Assembly: GCF_004342285.1 (NCBI RefSeq)
Contig: NZ_SMCV01000002.1
Span: 496,001-560,000 of the forward strand
Direction of reading: 5' to 3'
DNA length: 64,000 nt
From: Klebsiella sp. BIGb0138
GTDB lineage: Bacteria; Pseudomonadota; Gammaproteobacteria; Enterobacterales; Enterobacteriaceae
Below are positions 41,393 to 50,310 of the stretch, one piece after another. The notes beneath the pieces are model-generated. The model saw nothing but the letters and a program-made list of their open reading frames with translations. It did no database searches and was not told where the DNA came from. Numbering within the stretch: the stretch's first letter is position 1; each line of letters opens with the position of its first letter. The position numbers and the translations under genes are program-made.

Positions 41393-43153
41393 ATGACTCA
41401 AACGTTTATTCCCGGCAAAGACGCCGCCCTGGAAGACTCCATCGCTCGCTTCCAGCAGAAGTTGCTCGACCTCGGATTTGATATTGAAGAGGCCTCATGG
41501 CTGAATCCGGTACCCCACGTGTGGTCAGTACATATCCGCGATAAAGAGTGTTCGCTGTGCTTCACCAACGGTAAAGGCGCGACCAAAAAAGCGGCGCTGG
41601 CCTCTGCTCTGGGCGAATACTTCGAACGTCTGTCCACCAACTATTTCTTCGCCGACTTCTGGCTGGGCGAAACGATCGCCAACGGGCCGTTCGTTCACTA
41701 CCCGAACGAAAAATGGTTCCCGCTGACTGAAAACGACGACGTGCCGGAGGGCCTGCTGGATCCACGCCTGCGCGCATTCTACGATCCTGACGATCAGCTG
41801 ACCGCCAGCATGCTGGTAGATCTGCAATCAGGTAACGATGAGCGCGGGGTTTGCGGCCTGCCGTTCACCCGTCAGTCCGATGGCGAAACCGTCTATATTC
41901 CGATGAATATCGTCGGCAACCTGTATGTATCTAACGGCATGTCTGCGGGTAATACCCCGAATGAAGCGCGTGTTCAGGGCCTGTCGGAAGTTTTTGAGCG
42001 TCACATTAAAAACCGCATTATCGCTGAAAGCATCAGCCTGCCGGAAATCCCGGCTGAGGTGATGGCGCGCTACCCGGGCGTGGTGGAATCCATCAATAAG
42101 CTGGAAGCGGAGGGTTTCCCGATTTTTGCCTACGATGGCTCGCTGGGCGGCAAATACCCGGTGATCTGCGTGGTGCTGTTTAACCCGACGAACGGGACCT
42201 GCTTCGCCTCCTTCGGCGCCCACCCGGATTTCGGCGTCGCGCTGGAACGTACCGTCACCGAGCTGCTGCAAGGCCGCAGCCTGAAAGATCTCGATGTCTT
42301 CACGCCGCCGACCTTCGATGATGAAGAGGTCGCCGAGCATGCCAACCTTGAAACCCACTTTATTGACTCCAGCGGTTTAATCTCCTGGGATATGTTCAAG
42401 CAGGATGCCGACTACCCGTTCGTCGACTGGAACTTCTCCGGTACGACGGAAGAAGAGTTCGCGACCCTGATGGCCATCTTCAAACAAGAAGATAAAGAAG
42501 TTTACATCGCTGACTACGAGCATCTGAGCGTCTACGCTTGCCGCATCATCGTTCCGGGGATGTCTGACATTTATCCGGCAGAAGATCTGTGGCTGGCGAA
42601 TAACAGCATGGGCAGCCATTTGCGCGAAACCCTGCTTTCCCTGCCGGGCAGTGAGTGGGAGAAAGAAGATTATCTCGCGCTGATTGAACAGCTCGACGAT
42701 GAAGGTAATGACGATTTTACCCGCGTACGCGAACTGCTGGGTCTGGCGACGGGCAAAGACAACGGCTGGTATACGCTGCGCATTGGTGAGCTGAAGGCGA
42801 TGCTGGCGCTGGCGGGCGGCGATCTGGAACAGGCGCTGATCTGGACAGAATGGACCATTGAATTCAATGCCTCAATCTTCAGTGCAGAACGCGCGAACTA
42901 CTACCGCTGCCTGCAGACGCTGTTGTTACTGAGCCAGGAAGAAGAACGCGAACCGTTACAGTACCTGAATGCCTTTGTCCGTATGTACGGTGCCGATGCG
43001 GTAGAAGCCGCCAGCGCCGCGCTGAGCGGTGAAGCGCCGTTCTACGGTCTGCAGGCGGTCGATAGCGATCTGCACGCTTTCCCGGCTCACCAGTCCTTGC
43101 TGAAAGCTTATGAAAAACTGCAGCGTGCAAAAGCCGCATTCTGGGCAAAATAA
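41393..43153 (+). CDS. ycaO: YcaO, ribosomal protein S12 methylthiolation accessory factor
   Basis: YcaO is the founding member of the ATP-dependent YcaO cyclodehydratase family. In E. coli it helps RimO-dependent beta-methylthiolation of S12 and has no peptide-modifying partners. The 586 residues match. The N-terminal ATP-grasp-like YcaO domain includes GKGATKKAALASALGEYFERL (ATP/Mg-binding glutamates), NGMSAGNTPNEARVQGLSEVFER and ALERTVTELLQGR. A C-terminal helical, TPR-like extension (about 430-586) is present. The start at 41393 was chosen by alignment over a frame from 41360. No TOMM precursor or dehydrogenase gene lies nearby. Confidence 0.93.
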   Translation: MTQTFIPGKDAALEDSIARFQQKLLDLGFDIEEASWLNPVPHVWSVHIRDKECSLCFTNGKGATKKAALASALGEYFERLSTNYFFADFWLGETIANGPFVHYPNEKWFPLTENDDVPEGLLDPRLRAFYDPDDQLTASMLVDLQSGNDERGVCGLPFTRQSDGETVYIPMNIVGNLYVSNGMSAGNTPNEARVQGLSEVFERHIKNRIIAESISLPEIPAEVMARYPGVVESINKLEAEGFPIFAYDGSLGGKYPVICVVLFNPTNGTCFASFGAHPDFGVALERTVTELLQGRSLKDLDVFTPPTFDDEEVAEHANLETHFIDSSGLISWDMFKQDADYPFVDWNFSGTTEEEFATLMAIFKQEDKEVYIADYEHLSVYACRIIVPGMSDIYPAEDLWLANNSMGSHLRETLLSLPGSEWEKEDYLALIEQLDDEGNDDFTRVRELLGLATGKDNGWYTLRIGELKAMLALAGGDLEQALIWTEWTIEFNASIFSAERANYYRCLQTLLLLSQEEEREPLQYLNAFVRMYGADAVEAASAALSGEAPFYGLQAVDSDLHAFPAHQSLLKAYEKLQRAKAAFWAK

Positions 43154-43184
43154 GACCGCCTTTCGCGGTTGAGCACTCTACCAG

Positions 43185-43211
43185 CGGGGCCGATTACGGC
43201 TCCGTTTTTTT
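43185..43211 (+). terminator. ycaO terminator
   Basis: CGGGGCCG (43185-43192) and CGGCTCCG (43197-43204) pair over 8 bp with one G-T wobble and an ATTA loop, followed directly by seven T residues. Confidence 0.88.
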
Positions 43212-43538
43212 ATCCTTACGCACCGCCCCGCCTTATTTGTAGTTGCAAAGTTAATTTCGCGTAAAAAAAATTTACGCAGCACTTTATGGTTGTTAATTTT
43301 AATAAAAATACCCCATTTTAATTAACCGTCATTTGCGCGCAGAAATGAAAAAAATCAACATAAGTTGTAAATTTTAAAATTTATTTTCCTCATAAAAAAC
43401 ATAAAGTTAACCATGAAAAAAATGAAAACCATACATTGACAGGGCCTATAGTTCCGGTGGGATATGATCTACATCAATTTCCCTTCTATAATGCTTTGTT
43501 AGTATCTCACCGCCAACTTATATAAAGAGAGAGTTAGT
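43212..43538. other. AT-rich regulatory region upstream of focA-pflB
   Basis: These 327 bp are very AT-rich with many A and T runs (43260-43435), consistent with IHF and ArcA binding known for the E. coli pfl promoter. No gene is seen. The FNR-like box and -10 elements lie at 43464-43505. Confidence 0.6.
43464..43505 (+). promoter_or_regulatory. FNR-like box and -10 elements of focA-pfl
   Basis: ATGATCTACATCAA (43464-43477) matches the FNR consensus TTGAT-N4-ATCAA at 9 of 10 positions. TATAAT (43487-43492) is a perfect -10; a second weaker -10, TAGTAT (43500-43505), would put the FNR box at about -41, the class II activation position. Both promoters are inferred. Confidence 0.6.
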
Positions 43539-44396
43539 GTGAAAGCTGACAACCCTTTTGATCTTTTACTCCCTGCTGCCATGGCGAAAGTTGCCGAAGA
43601 AGCAGGTATCTATAAAGCGACAAAGCACCCGATGAAGACATTTTATCTGGCGATTACCGCTGGTGTTTTCATTTCCATCGCTTTTGTCTTCTATATCACT
43701 GCAACGACCGGTACTGCCGCGATGCCTTTCGGTATTGCCAAGCTGATCGGAGGGATCTGCTTTTCACTCGGCCTGATTCTTTGCGTCATTTGCGGTGCAG
43801 ACCTGTTTACCTCGACCGTTCTGATCGTCGTGGCGAAAGCCAGCGGGCGAATTACCTGGGGTCAACTGGCGCGAAACTGGCTCAACGTCTATGTTGGTAA
43901 CCTGATAGGCGCTTTGCTGTTTGTCTTACTGATGTGGTTGTCTGGCGAGTATATGGCCGCCAACGGCGGTTGGGGCCTCAACGTCCTGCAAACCGCTGAC
44001 CACAAAATGCACCATACTTTTATTGAAGCCGTGTGCCTGGGGATCCTGGCAAACCTGATGGTCTGTCTGGCGGTGTGGATGAGCTACTCCGGCCGCAGCC
44101 TGATGGACAAAGCCATGATTATGGTTTTACCCGTGGCCATGTTTGTTGCCAGCGGTTTTGAGCACAGTATCGCTAACATGTTTATGATCCCGATGGGGAT
44201 CGTAATCCGCGACTTTGCAAGCCCGGAATTCTGGACCGCTATCGGTTCCACTCCGGAAAATTTCTCTCACCTGACCGTTATGAACTTCATCACTGATAAC
44301 CTGATCCCGGTCACTATCGGGAACATTATCGGCGGTGGTCTGCTGGTTGGGTTGACATACTGGGTCATTTACCTGCGTGGCGACGACCATCACTAA
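43539..44396 (+). CDS. focA: Formate channel FocA
   Basis: FocA is a pentameric inner-membrane channel exporting or importing formate made by pyruvate formate-lyase. It has 285 residues as in E. coli, with six membrane helices of the FNT family. The slit loop KLIGGICFSLGLILCVICGADLF near residues 65-90 (first part quoted as CGADLFTSTVLIVVAKASGR) and the gating histidine region ASGFEHSIANMFMIP near 209 are present. The start codon is GTG (43539), preceded by AAAGAGAGAG, as in E. coli. It is the first gene of focA-pflB; the gap to pflB is 51 bp. Confidence 0.96.
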   Translation: MKADNPFDLLLPAAMAKVAEEAGIYKATKHPMKTFYLAITAGVFISIAFVFYITATTGTAAMPFGIAKLIGGICFSLGLILCVICGADLFTSTVLIVVAKASGRITWGQLARNWLNVYVGNLIGALLFVLLMWLSGEYMAANGGWGLNVLQTADHKMHHTFIEAVCLGILANLMVCLAVWMSYSGRSLMDKAMIMVLPVAMFVASGFEHSIANMFMIPMGIVIRDFASPEFWTAIGSTPENFSHLTVMNFITDNLIPVTIGNIIGGGLLVGLTYWVIYLRGDDHH

Positions 44397-44447
44397 GGGC
44401 CGTTTCAGGCAGTAAATAAAAAATCCACTTAAGAAGGTAGGTGTTAC

Positions 44448-46730
44448 ATGTCCGAGCTTAATGAAAAGTTAGCCACAGCCTGGGAAGGTTTCGCGAAAGG
44501 TGACTGGCAGAACGAAGTCAACGTCCGTGACTTTATCCAGAAAAACTATACCCCGTACGAAGGTGACGAGTCCTTCCTGGCTGGCGCAACTGAGGCGACC
44601 ACCAAGCTGTGGGACAACGTAATGGAAGGTGTTAAACAGGAAAACCGCACTCACGCGCCTGTTGATTTTGACACTTCCCTTGCCTCCACCATCACTTCTC
44701 ATGACGCTGGCTACATCGAAAAAGCACTTGAGAAAATCGTGGGTCTGCAGACTGAAGCGCCGCTGAAACGTGCAATCATCCCGTTCGGTGGTATCAAAAT
44801 GGTTGAAGGTTCCTGCAAAGCGTACGATCGCGAGCTGGACCCGATGCTGAAAAAAATCTTCACTGAATACCGTAAAACGCATAACCAGGGCGTGTTTGAT
44901 GTTTACACCAAAGACATCCTGAACTGCCGTAAATCAGGCGTTCTGACCGGCCTGCCAGATGCTTATGGCCGTGGTCGTATCATCGGTGACTACCGTCGCG
45001 TTGCGCTGTACGGTATTGATTTCCTGATGAAAGACAAATACGCTCAGTTCCTGTCTCTGCAGGATAAACTGGAAAGCGGCGAAGACCTGGAAGCGACTAT
45101 CCGTCTGCGTGAAGAGATCTCCGAGCAGCACCGTGCTCTGGGCCAGATCAAAGAAATGGCCGCCAAATACGGCTACGATATTTCCGGTCCGGCAACGACC
45201 GCTCAGGAAGCCATCCAGTGGACCTACTTCGGTTACCTGGCTGCCGTTAAATCTCAGAACGGCGCGGCAATGTCCTTCGGCCGTACTTCCAGCTTCCTGG
45301 ATATCTTCATCGAACGTGACCTGAAAGCCGGTAAAATCACCGAGCAAGACGCTCAGGAAATGATTGACCACCTGGTCATGAAACTGCGTATGGTTCGTTT
45401 CCTGCGTACTCCGGAATATGATGAACTGTTCTCCGGCGACCCGATTTGGGCAACCGAATCCATCGGTGGTATGGGCGTTGACGGTCGTACTCTGGTCACC
45501 AAAAACAGCTTCCGCTTCCTGAACACCCTGTACACCATGGGGCCGTCTCCGGAGCCGAACATCACCATTCTGTGGTCTGAAAAACTGCCGCTGAGCTTCA
45601 AGAAATTCGCCGCTAAAGTGTCTATCGATACCTCTTCTCTGCAGTATGAGAACGATGACCTGATGCGTCCGGACTTCAACAACGATGACTACGCTATCGC
45701 CTGCTGCGTTAGCCCGATGGTTGTTGGTAAGCAAATGCAGTTCTTCGGTGCCCGTGCTAACCTCGCGAAAACCATGCTGTACGCGATCAACGGCGGCGTT
45801 GATGAAAAACTGAAAATGCAGGTTGGCCCTAAATCTGAACCGATCAAAGGCGATGTCCTGAACTTCGACGAAGTGATGGAACGCATGGATCACTTCATGG
45901 ACTGGCTGGCTAAACAGTACGTCACCGCGCTGAACATCATCCATTACATGCATGACAAGTACAGCTACGAAGCATCCCTGATGGCGCTGCACGACCGCGA
46001 CGTGGTGCGCACCATGGCATGCGGTATCGCGGGTCTGTCCGTTGCGGCTGACTCCCTGTCTGCTATCAAATATGCGAAAGTTAAACCGATTCGTGACGAA
46101 GACGGTCTGGCTATCGACTTCGAAATCGAAGGCGAATATCCGCAGTTTGGTAACAACGACTCTCGCGTTGATGACATGGCGGTTGACCTGGTTGAACGTT
46201 TCATGAAGAAAATTCAGAAACTGCACACCTACCGCAATGCTATCCCGACGCAGTCGGTTCTGACCATTACTTCTAACGTGGTGTATGGTAAGAAAACCGG
46301 TAACACCCCAGACGGTCGTCGCGCTGGTGCGCCGTTCGGACCAGGCGCTAACCCAATGCACGGCCGTGACCAGAAAGGCGCTGTTGCCTCTCTGACCTCC
46401 GTCGCTAAACTGCCGTTTGCTTACGCGAAAGATGGTATTTCTTACACCTTCTCTATCGTTCCGAACGCACTGGGTAAAGACGACGAAGTTCGTAAGACCA
46501 ACCTGGCTGGCCTGATGGATGGTTACTTCCACCACGAAGCATCTATCGAAGGCGGTCAGCACCTGAACGTCAACGTGATGAACCGTGAAATGCTGCTCGA
46601 CGCCATGGAAAACCCGGAAAAATATCCGCAGTTGACCATCCGCGTATCTGGCTACGCAGTACGTTTTAACTCCCTGACTAAAGAACAGCAGCAGGACGTT
46701 ATTACGCGTACCTTCACTCAGACCATGTAA
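44448..46730 (+). CDS. pflB: Formate C-acetyltransferase (pyruvate formate-lyase)
   Basis: PflB splits pyruvate and CoA into acetyl-CoA and formate under anaerobic conditions, using a glycyl radical. It has 760 residues as in E. coli. The active-site cysteine pair is in [16 protein letters not shown] near 418-419, and the radical glycine in [14 protein letters not shown] near 734, close to the C-terminus. Strong bias toward preferred codons marks a highly expressed gene. It follows focA by 51 bp, behind AAGAAGGTAGG, and is closed by a terminator at 46770. PflA, the activase, is encoded next. Confidence 0.98.
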   Translation: MSELNEKLATAWEGFAKGDWQNEVNVRDFIQKNYTPYEGDESFLAGATEATTKLWDNVMEGVKQENRTHAPVDFDTSLASTITSHDAGYIEKALEKIVGLQTEAPLKRAIIPFGGIKMVEGSCKAYDRELDPMLKKIFTEYRKTHNQGVFDVYTKDILNCRKSGVLTGLPDAYGRGRIIGDYRRVALYGIDFLMKDKYAQFLSLQDKLESGEDLEATIRLREEISEQHRALGQIKEMAAKYGYDISGPATTAQEAIQWTYFGYLAAVKSQNGAAMSFGRTSSFLDIFIERDLKAGKITEQDAQEMIDHLVMKLRMVRFLRTPEYDELFSGDPIWATESIGGMGVDGRTLVTKNSFRFLNTLYTMGPSPEPNITILWSEKLPLSFKKFAAKVSIDTSSLQYENDDLMRPDFNNDDYAIACCVSPMVVGKQMQFFGARANLAKTMLYAINGGVDEKLKMQVGPKSEPIKGDVLNFDEVMERMDHFMDWLAKQYVTALNIIHYMHDKYSYEASLMALHDRDVVRTMACGIAGLSVAADSLSAIKYAKVKPIRDEDGLAIDFEIEGEYPQFGNNDSRVDDMAVDLVERFMKKIQKLHTYRNAIPTQSVLTITSNVVYGKKTGNTPDGRRAGAPFGPGANPMHGRDQKGAVASLTSVAKLPFAYAKDGISYTFSIVPNALGKDDEVRKTNLAGLMDGYFHHEASIEGGQHLNVNVMNREMLLDAMENPEKYPQLTIRVSGYAVRFNSLTKEQQQDVITRTFTQTM

Positions 46731-46769
46731 TGGGTGTGACTGAAATCGCGATTTAAAAAGCGTACAATA

Positions 46770-46797
46770 AAGGCTCCACGCAAGTGGGGCCTTTTTA
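46770..46797 (+). terminator. pflB terminator
   Basis: AAGGCTCCAC (46770-46779) and GTGGGGCCTT (46784-46793) pair over 10 bp with one wobble and a GCAA tetraloop, followed by TTTAA. It separates highly expressed pflB from pflA. Confidence 0.87.
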
Positions 46798-46930
46798 ACA
46801 CCTTCCCTGCCGCAGTCTCTTTTGTCCGCTATCTATACTGAATGGATAACCGCCAAAACAGACTTAACACAGCCGGTTTGAGCTGTGCATCACAGGCCCC
46901 GGACGGGCCGAATCTGGAGATATCACCGCA

Positions 46931-47671
46931 ATGTCAACTATTGGTCGTATTCACTCCTTTGAATCCTGTGGCACTGTCGATGGCCCAGGGATCCGTTTTA
47001 TCACCTTCTTCCAGGGCTGCCTGATGCGCTGCCTGTATTGCCATAACCGCGATACCTGGGATACCCACGGCGGCACTGAAGTGACCGTCGAAAGCTTAAT
47101 GAAAGAGGTCGTGACCTATCGCCACTTTATGAACGCCTCTGGCGGCGGCGTCACGGCATCCGGCGGCGAGGCGATTCTGCAGGCGGAGTTCGTCCGCGAT
47201 TGGTTCCGCGCCTGCCACGAAGAAGGCATCCATACCTGTCTCGATACCAACGGCTTTGTCCGCCGCTACGATCCGGTCATCGATGAGCTGCTGGAAGTCA
47301 CCGACCTGGTGATGCTTGACCTCAAGCAGATGAACGATGAGATCCACCAGAATCTGGTCGGCGTCTCTAACCACCGTACGCTGGAATTTGCCCGCTACCT
47401 GGCGAATAAAAACGTCAAAGTGTGGATTCGTTACGTGGTCGTTCCCGGCTGGTCAGATGATGATGATTCCGCACATCGCCTCGGCGAGTTTACCCGCGAT
47501 ATGGGCAACGTCGAAAAAATCGAACTGCTGCCGTATCACGAGTTAGGTAAACATAAGTGGGTGGCCATGGGCGAAGAGTACAAGCTGGATGGCGTGCATC
47601 CGCCGAAGAAAGAGACCATGGACCGGGTAAAAGGTATTCTCGAGCAGTATGGCCATAAGGTCATGTATTAA
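46931..47671 (+). CDS. pflA: Pyruvate formate-lyase 1-activating enzyme
   Basis: PflA is a radical-SAM enzyme that abstracts a hydrogen from PflB to form the glycyl radical. It has 246 residues as in E. coli. The 4Fe-4S motif C-x3-C-x2-C is GCLMRCLYC (C30, C34, C37), followed by a glycine-rich SAM site [14 protein letters not shown] near 77-90. It has its own leader of 133 bp after the pflB terminator, so it can be transcribed separately. The start is the ATG at 46931. Confidence 0.97.
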   Translation: MSTIGRIHSFESCGTVDGPGIRFITFFQGCLMRCLYCHNRDTWDTHGGTEVTVESLMKEVVTYRHFMNASGGGVTASGGEAILQAEFVRDWFRACHEEGIHTCLDTNGFVRRYDPVIDELLEVTDLVMLDLKQMNDEIHQNLVGVSNHRTLEFARYLANKNVKVWIRYVVVPGWSDDDDSAHRLGEFTRDMGNVEKIELLPYHELGKHKWVAMGEEYKLDGVHPPKKETMDRVKGILEQYGHKVMY

Positions 47672-47716
47672 CCCGACGGCGGCGATAGATACATTGCCCG
47701 GTTACGCAGAGTGTTC

Positions 47717-47747
47717 CCCGGATAGGGCGCAAAACGTCTTATCCGGG
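47717..47747. repeat. REP-like palindrome between pflA and the RpiR regulator gene
   Basis: CCCGGATA (47717-47724) and TATCCGGG (47740-47747) are 8-bp perfect arms around GGGCGCAAAACGTCT; the whole matches the layout of enterobacterial REP elements (GCCGGATGGCGGCG...CGTCTTATCCGGC). It lies between two convergent 3' ends and marks the left edge of the accessory cluster. Confidence 0.65.
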
Positions 47748-47768
47748 CGAAAAACGCGTCTGCCGGCA

Positions 47769-48617
47769 TCACGACATAAAGTATTGCGACAGTTTATTTG
47801 CCACACTCTCAATCGAGAAAATGCGTTTCTGATGCGCTTTACGATACTCCGCATAGCGTTCATCCTGCTCCTCCAGCGCGTGGAGCATCCGATCGGCAAC
47901 CATCATTGCGCCGGCAATTTCGGCAAATCCGGATTCACCTTCCCCTTGTAAAGCAACGGCGGCCTGCAGGTTCCAGTCCGATAAACGGGCCAGCGGCGTA
48001 AAAGTACCGCGCGTAAGCGACAATATTTTCACCCCCTGCTGCTTTGCCAGCGTCAAAGCCTGCATCATATCCGCCGATGCCTGTTCGGTATGAACGACGA
48101 TAATTCCCGTCTTTTGCCGATCGGTTGACATGGGAATCGCCGCCGGATAAGAGCGATCGACGAAGCTGGCGACTTTCCCCATGTTGATTAAATTCATTTG
48201 TAGAAACAGAGCGACGGGCACCGCCGTACCTACAGCATAAATGGCAATATTATTCAGCGCATTCAGCCAAACCGCCGCGCTTTGCAGCTCCTGGGCATCG
48301 ATAATGGCATTGCTGTCGCGAATGCTCGCCAGCACCGGCGCCATGTCTTCATCATCGCCCTCTTCCGAACGCGCAGCGCCCTGCTCAACCGCCAGCGCCG
48401 TTCTGAAATCTGAGAAACCTTTAAATCCAAACGCCCGACAAAAACGGGTAATACTGCCCTCGCTGGTATCAACAGAGTCAGCCAGTTCTGAAATGGTATG
48501 CCGCATCACAAAATCAGGATTTTCCGCAATAAAGCGGCCAACCTTCTCCAGTATCGGGCTGAGTTCCGAAGACCCATTCCGTATGTTTATCAATAAGTTA
48601 TTATCTATCTGGCTCAT
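47769..48617 (-). CDS. RpiR/MurR-type transcriptional regulator of the PTS-transketolase operon
   Basis: The 282-residue protein has the two-domain RpiR layout. The N-terminal helix-turn-helix domain (about residues 18-78) includes TISELADSVDTSEGSITRFC and RAFGFKGFSDFRTALA. The C-terminal SIS sugar-phosphate domain (about 110-240) contains NNIAIYAVGTAVPVALFLQM, where family members usually have G-x-G-x-S; the serine is replaced by VGTAVP here. The ATG at 48617 follows AAAGG; an upstream start at 48644 lacks support. It is divergent from the IIB gene across 122 bp with two palindromes. By family logic it senses a sugar phosphate made by the pathway; repressor or activator cannot be told from sequence. 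Confidence 0.85.
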   Translation of the reverse strand: MSQIDNNLLINIRNGSSELSPILEKVGRFIAENPDFVMRHTISELADSVDTSEGSITRFCRAFGFKGFSDFRTALAVEQGAARSEEGDDEDMAPVLASIRDSNAIIDAQELQSAAVWLNALNNIAIYAVGTAVPVALFLQMNLINMGKVASFVDRSYPAAIPMSTDRQKTGIIVVHTEQASADMMQALTLAKQQGVKILSLTRGTFTPLARLSDWNLQAAVALQGEGESGFAEIAGAMMVADRMLHALEEQDERYAEYRKAHQKRIFSIESVANKLSQYFMS

Positions 48618-48674
48618 TTTTTGCCTTTCTTGCTCAAAATGCAAACACAGTCACATCTTTCGTCCCGCGCTAAA

Positions 48675-48690
48675 GATAATAATTATTATC
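48675..48690. promoter_or_regulatory. Palindrome 1, candidate operator of the RpiR-type regulator
   Basis: GATAATAATTATTATC is a perfect 16-bp palindrome in the divergent promoter region. Its core ATAATTAT is shared with the palindrome at 48705-48720, and the centres are exactly 30 bp (about three helical turns) apart. Binding by the adjacent regulator is inferred. Confidence 0.6.
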
Positions 48691-48704
48691 TCATGCAAAA
48701 AAAT

Positions 48705-48720
48705 AAAAATAATTATTTTT
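48705..48720. promoter_or_regulatory. Palindrome 2, candidate operator of the RpiR-type regulator
   Basis: AAAAATAATTATTTTT is a perfect 16-bp palindrome ending 19 bp before the IIB start codon. It shares ATAATTAT with palindrome 1. The position, next to the ribosome binding site, suggests control of the PTS operon promoter. Confidence 0.55.
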
Positions 48721-48739
48721 ACAAACAGGAGAACATCTC

Positions 48740-49015
48740 ATGAAAGGTCTCATCGTCTGTCGTACCGGTATGGGCAGTTCCTTAATGCTCAAAATAAAAG
48801 CACAAAAAATCATCGATAAACACGGTTGGGATATCGAGCTGGAACACGACGTCCTCTCAGGTTTAAGAACCTGGCGAGATATTGATTTCGTCATCACGAT
48901 GCGCGATCTCACCGATGAAGTCGAAGCTGCCGGGTTTAAAGCTATCGGTATCACCGACCTGATGAACAGTGAAGAAATGGAATCAGCGCTTACCCGCGTA
49001 ATCCAGGACAACTAA
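48740..49015 (+). CDS. PTS EIIB component, ascorbate/lactose-type (SgaB-like)
   Basis: This 91-residue cytosolic protein accepts phosphate from IIA and passes it to the sugar. The phosphocysteine loop is at the N-terminus: MKGLIVCRTGMGSSLMLKIK, phospho-site Cys7, followed by the P-loop-like TGMGSS typical of EIIB of the ascorbate (UlaB/SgaB) and lactose classes. The Rossmann-like remainder has DIDFVITMRDLTDEV. Start behind CAGGAGAACATCTC. It is the first gene of the operon, 17 bp ahead of the IIC gene. The sugar is unknown. Confidence 0.88.
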   Translation: MKGLIVCRTGMGSSLMLKIKAQKIIDKHGWDIELEHDVLSGLRTWRDIDFVITMRDLTDEVEAAGFKAIGITDLMNSEEMESALTRVIQDN

Positions 49016-49032
49016 CCTCTCCCGGAGGCAAT

Positions 49033-50298
49033 ATGGATTTCCTCAGATTTATTGTATTCGACATTCTGGGCGTCACCCCACTTTTAGTTGGTTTTATCGC
49101 ATTAATTGGCTTATTGATCCAACGAAAGCCCATTGAAAAGGTTCTCTCCGGGACGTTCAAAACGATTGTCGGCTTTCTGGTTTTTGCCGGCGGGGCCGGA
49201 CTGGCGGTGACCTCTCTCGGTAATTTTCAAACATTATTCAGCGATGGATTTGGTCTGAAAGGCGTCATGCCGCTGGCGGAAGCGCTGACCGGTCTGGCAC
49301 AAACTAAATTCGCGATGTGCGTTTCGCTGATTATGGTGATTGGTTTTGGCTGGAACCTGTTCTTTGCTCGCGTTACCCCCTTCAAATACATTTTTCTCAC
49401 CGGGCAGCACAATCTCTATCTCTCCGCCCTGCTGACCGTCACGTTGAAAGCGCTCGGCTATAGCGACATGACCACCATTATTGTCGGTTCTATCCTGCTC
49501 GGGCTGGCCGCCTGCCTGTACCCGGCAATTGCCCAGCCGTGGATGAGGAAAATCACCGGTAATGATGAAATTGCGATGGGGCACTACGTGACGCTGGCCT
49601 ATGCGGCATCCGGGTGGATCGGTTCAAAGGTAGGCGATCCTAAGCAGTCGACCGAAAAGCTGAATCTGCCCGGCTGGCTTGGGATCTTTAAAGATTACAT
49701 CGTTTCCGTGTCGATCTCGGTCAGTATTTTCTATTACATTGCGGCGCTCGCCGCCGGGAAAGAGGCGGTGACCGCCGCCGCGGGCGGAATGCACTGGCTG
49801 GTTTACCCTCTGTTCCAGTCGCTCACTTTCACCGCGTCGCTGTACATCATCATTACTGGGGTACGCCTGCTGTTGTCAGAAATTGTCCCGGCCTTCCTCG
49901 GCATTTCGGAGAAATTCATTCCCAACGCCAAACCCGCCCTCGATTGCCCGGTGGTTTTCCCGTATGCACCAACCGCCACAGTACTGGGATTTATCTCTTC
50001 TTTTGTCGGCGGACTGGTGGTCATGGGCTTTCTGGCGATCCTCGGGCAAACCGTCATTATTCCGGTGGCGATCCCCTACTTCTTTATCGGCGCCACCGCG
50101 GCGGTATTTGGTAACGCCTCGGGCGGCTGGAAAGGGGCTATCGCCGGCAGCTTCGTCACCGGGATCCTGATTGGTATCGGCCCTGCGTTGATTTACCCCA
50201 TCATGGAGTCCGTCGGCCTGTCGGGAACCAGCTTCCCGGAAACCGACTTTGTCGCCCTGGGCCTGGTTGTGTACTACATCGGCAAAATGCTGCCATAA
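49033..50298 (+). CDS. PTS EIIC component, UlaA (ascorbate/GAT superfamily)
   Basis: This 421-residue integral membrane permease has about 11 hydrophobic segments. It aligns with E. coli UlaA (465 residues) over GTFKTIVGFLVFAGGAGL, TPFKYIFLTGQHNLYLSALL and LNLPGWLGIFKDYIVSVSIS, but it is shorter and lacks the UlaA C-terminal tail. It carries the substrate across the membrane as it is phosphorylated by IIB. The L-ascorbate family assignment is by fold; the accompanying enzymes are not those of ascorbate breakdown (no UlaG lactonase, UlaD, UlaE or UlaF), so the substrate is probably different. The start is behind CCCGGAGGCAAT. Confidence 0.87.
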   Translation: MDFLRFIVFDILGVTPLLVGFIALIGLLIQRKPIEKVLSGTFKTIVGFLVFAGGAGLAVTSLGNFQTLFSDGFGLKGVMPLAEALTGLAQTKFAMCVSLIMVIGFGWNLFFARVTPFKYIFLTGQHNLYLSALLTVTLKALGYSDMTTIIVGSILLGLAACLYPAIAQPWMRKITGNDEIAMGHYVTLAYAASGWIGSKVGDPKQSTEKLNLPGWLGIFKDYIVSVSISVSIFYYIAALAAGKEAVTAAAGGMHWLVYPLFQSLTFTASLYIIITGVRLLLSEIVPAFLGISEKFIPNAKPALDCPVVFPYAPTATVLGFISSFVGGLVVMGFLAILGQTVIIPVAIPYFFIGATAAVFGNASGGWKGAIAGSFVTGILIGIGPALIYPIMESVGLSGTSFPETDFVALGLVVYYIGKMLP

Positions 50299-50310
50299 GA
50301 AGGAAACAAC

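Noticed and set aside
44934-46562. 542-codon open frame antisense to pflB
   Set aside because: Shadow of biased codon use in a highly expressed gene; composition (many F, H, Q, V, R) is unlike real proteins and there is no ribosome binding site of note.
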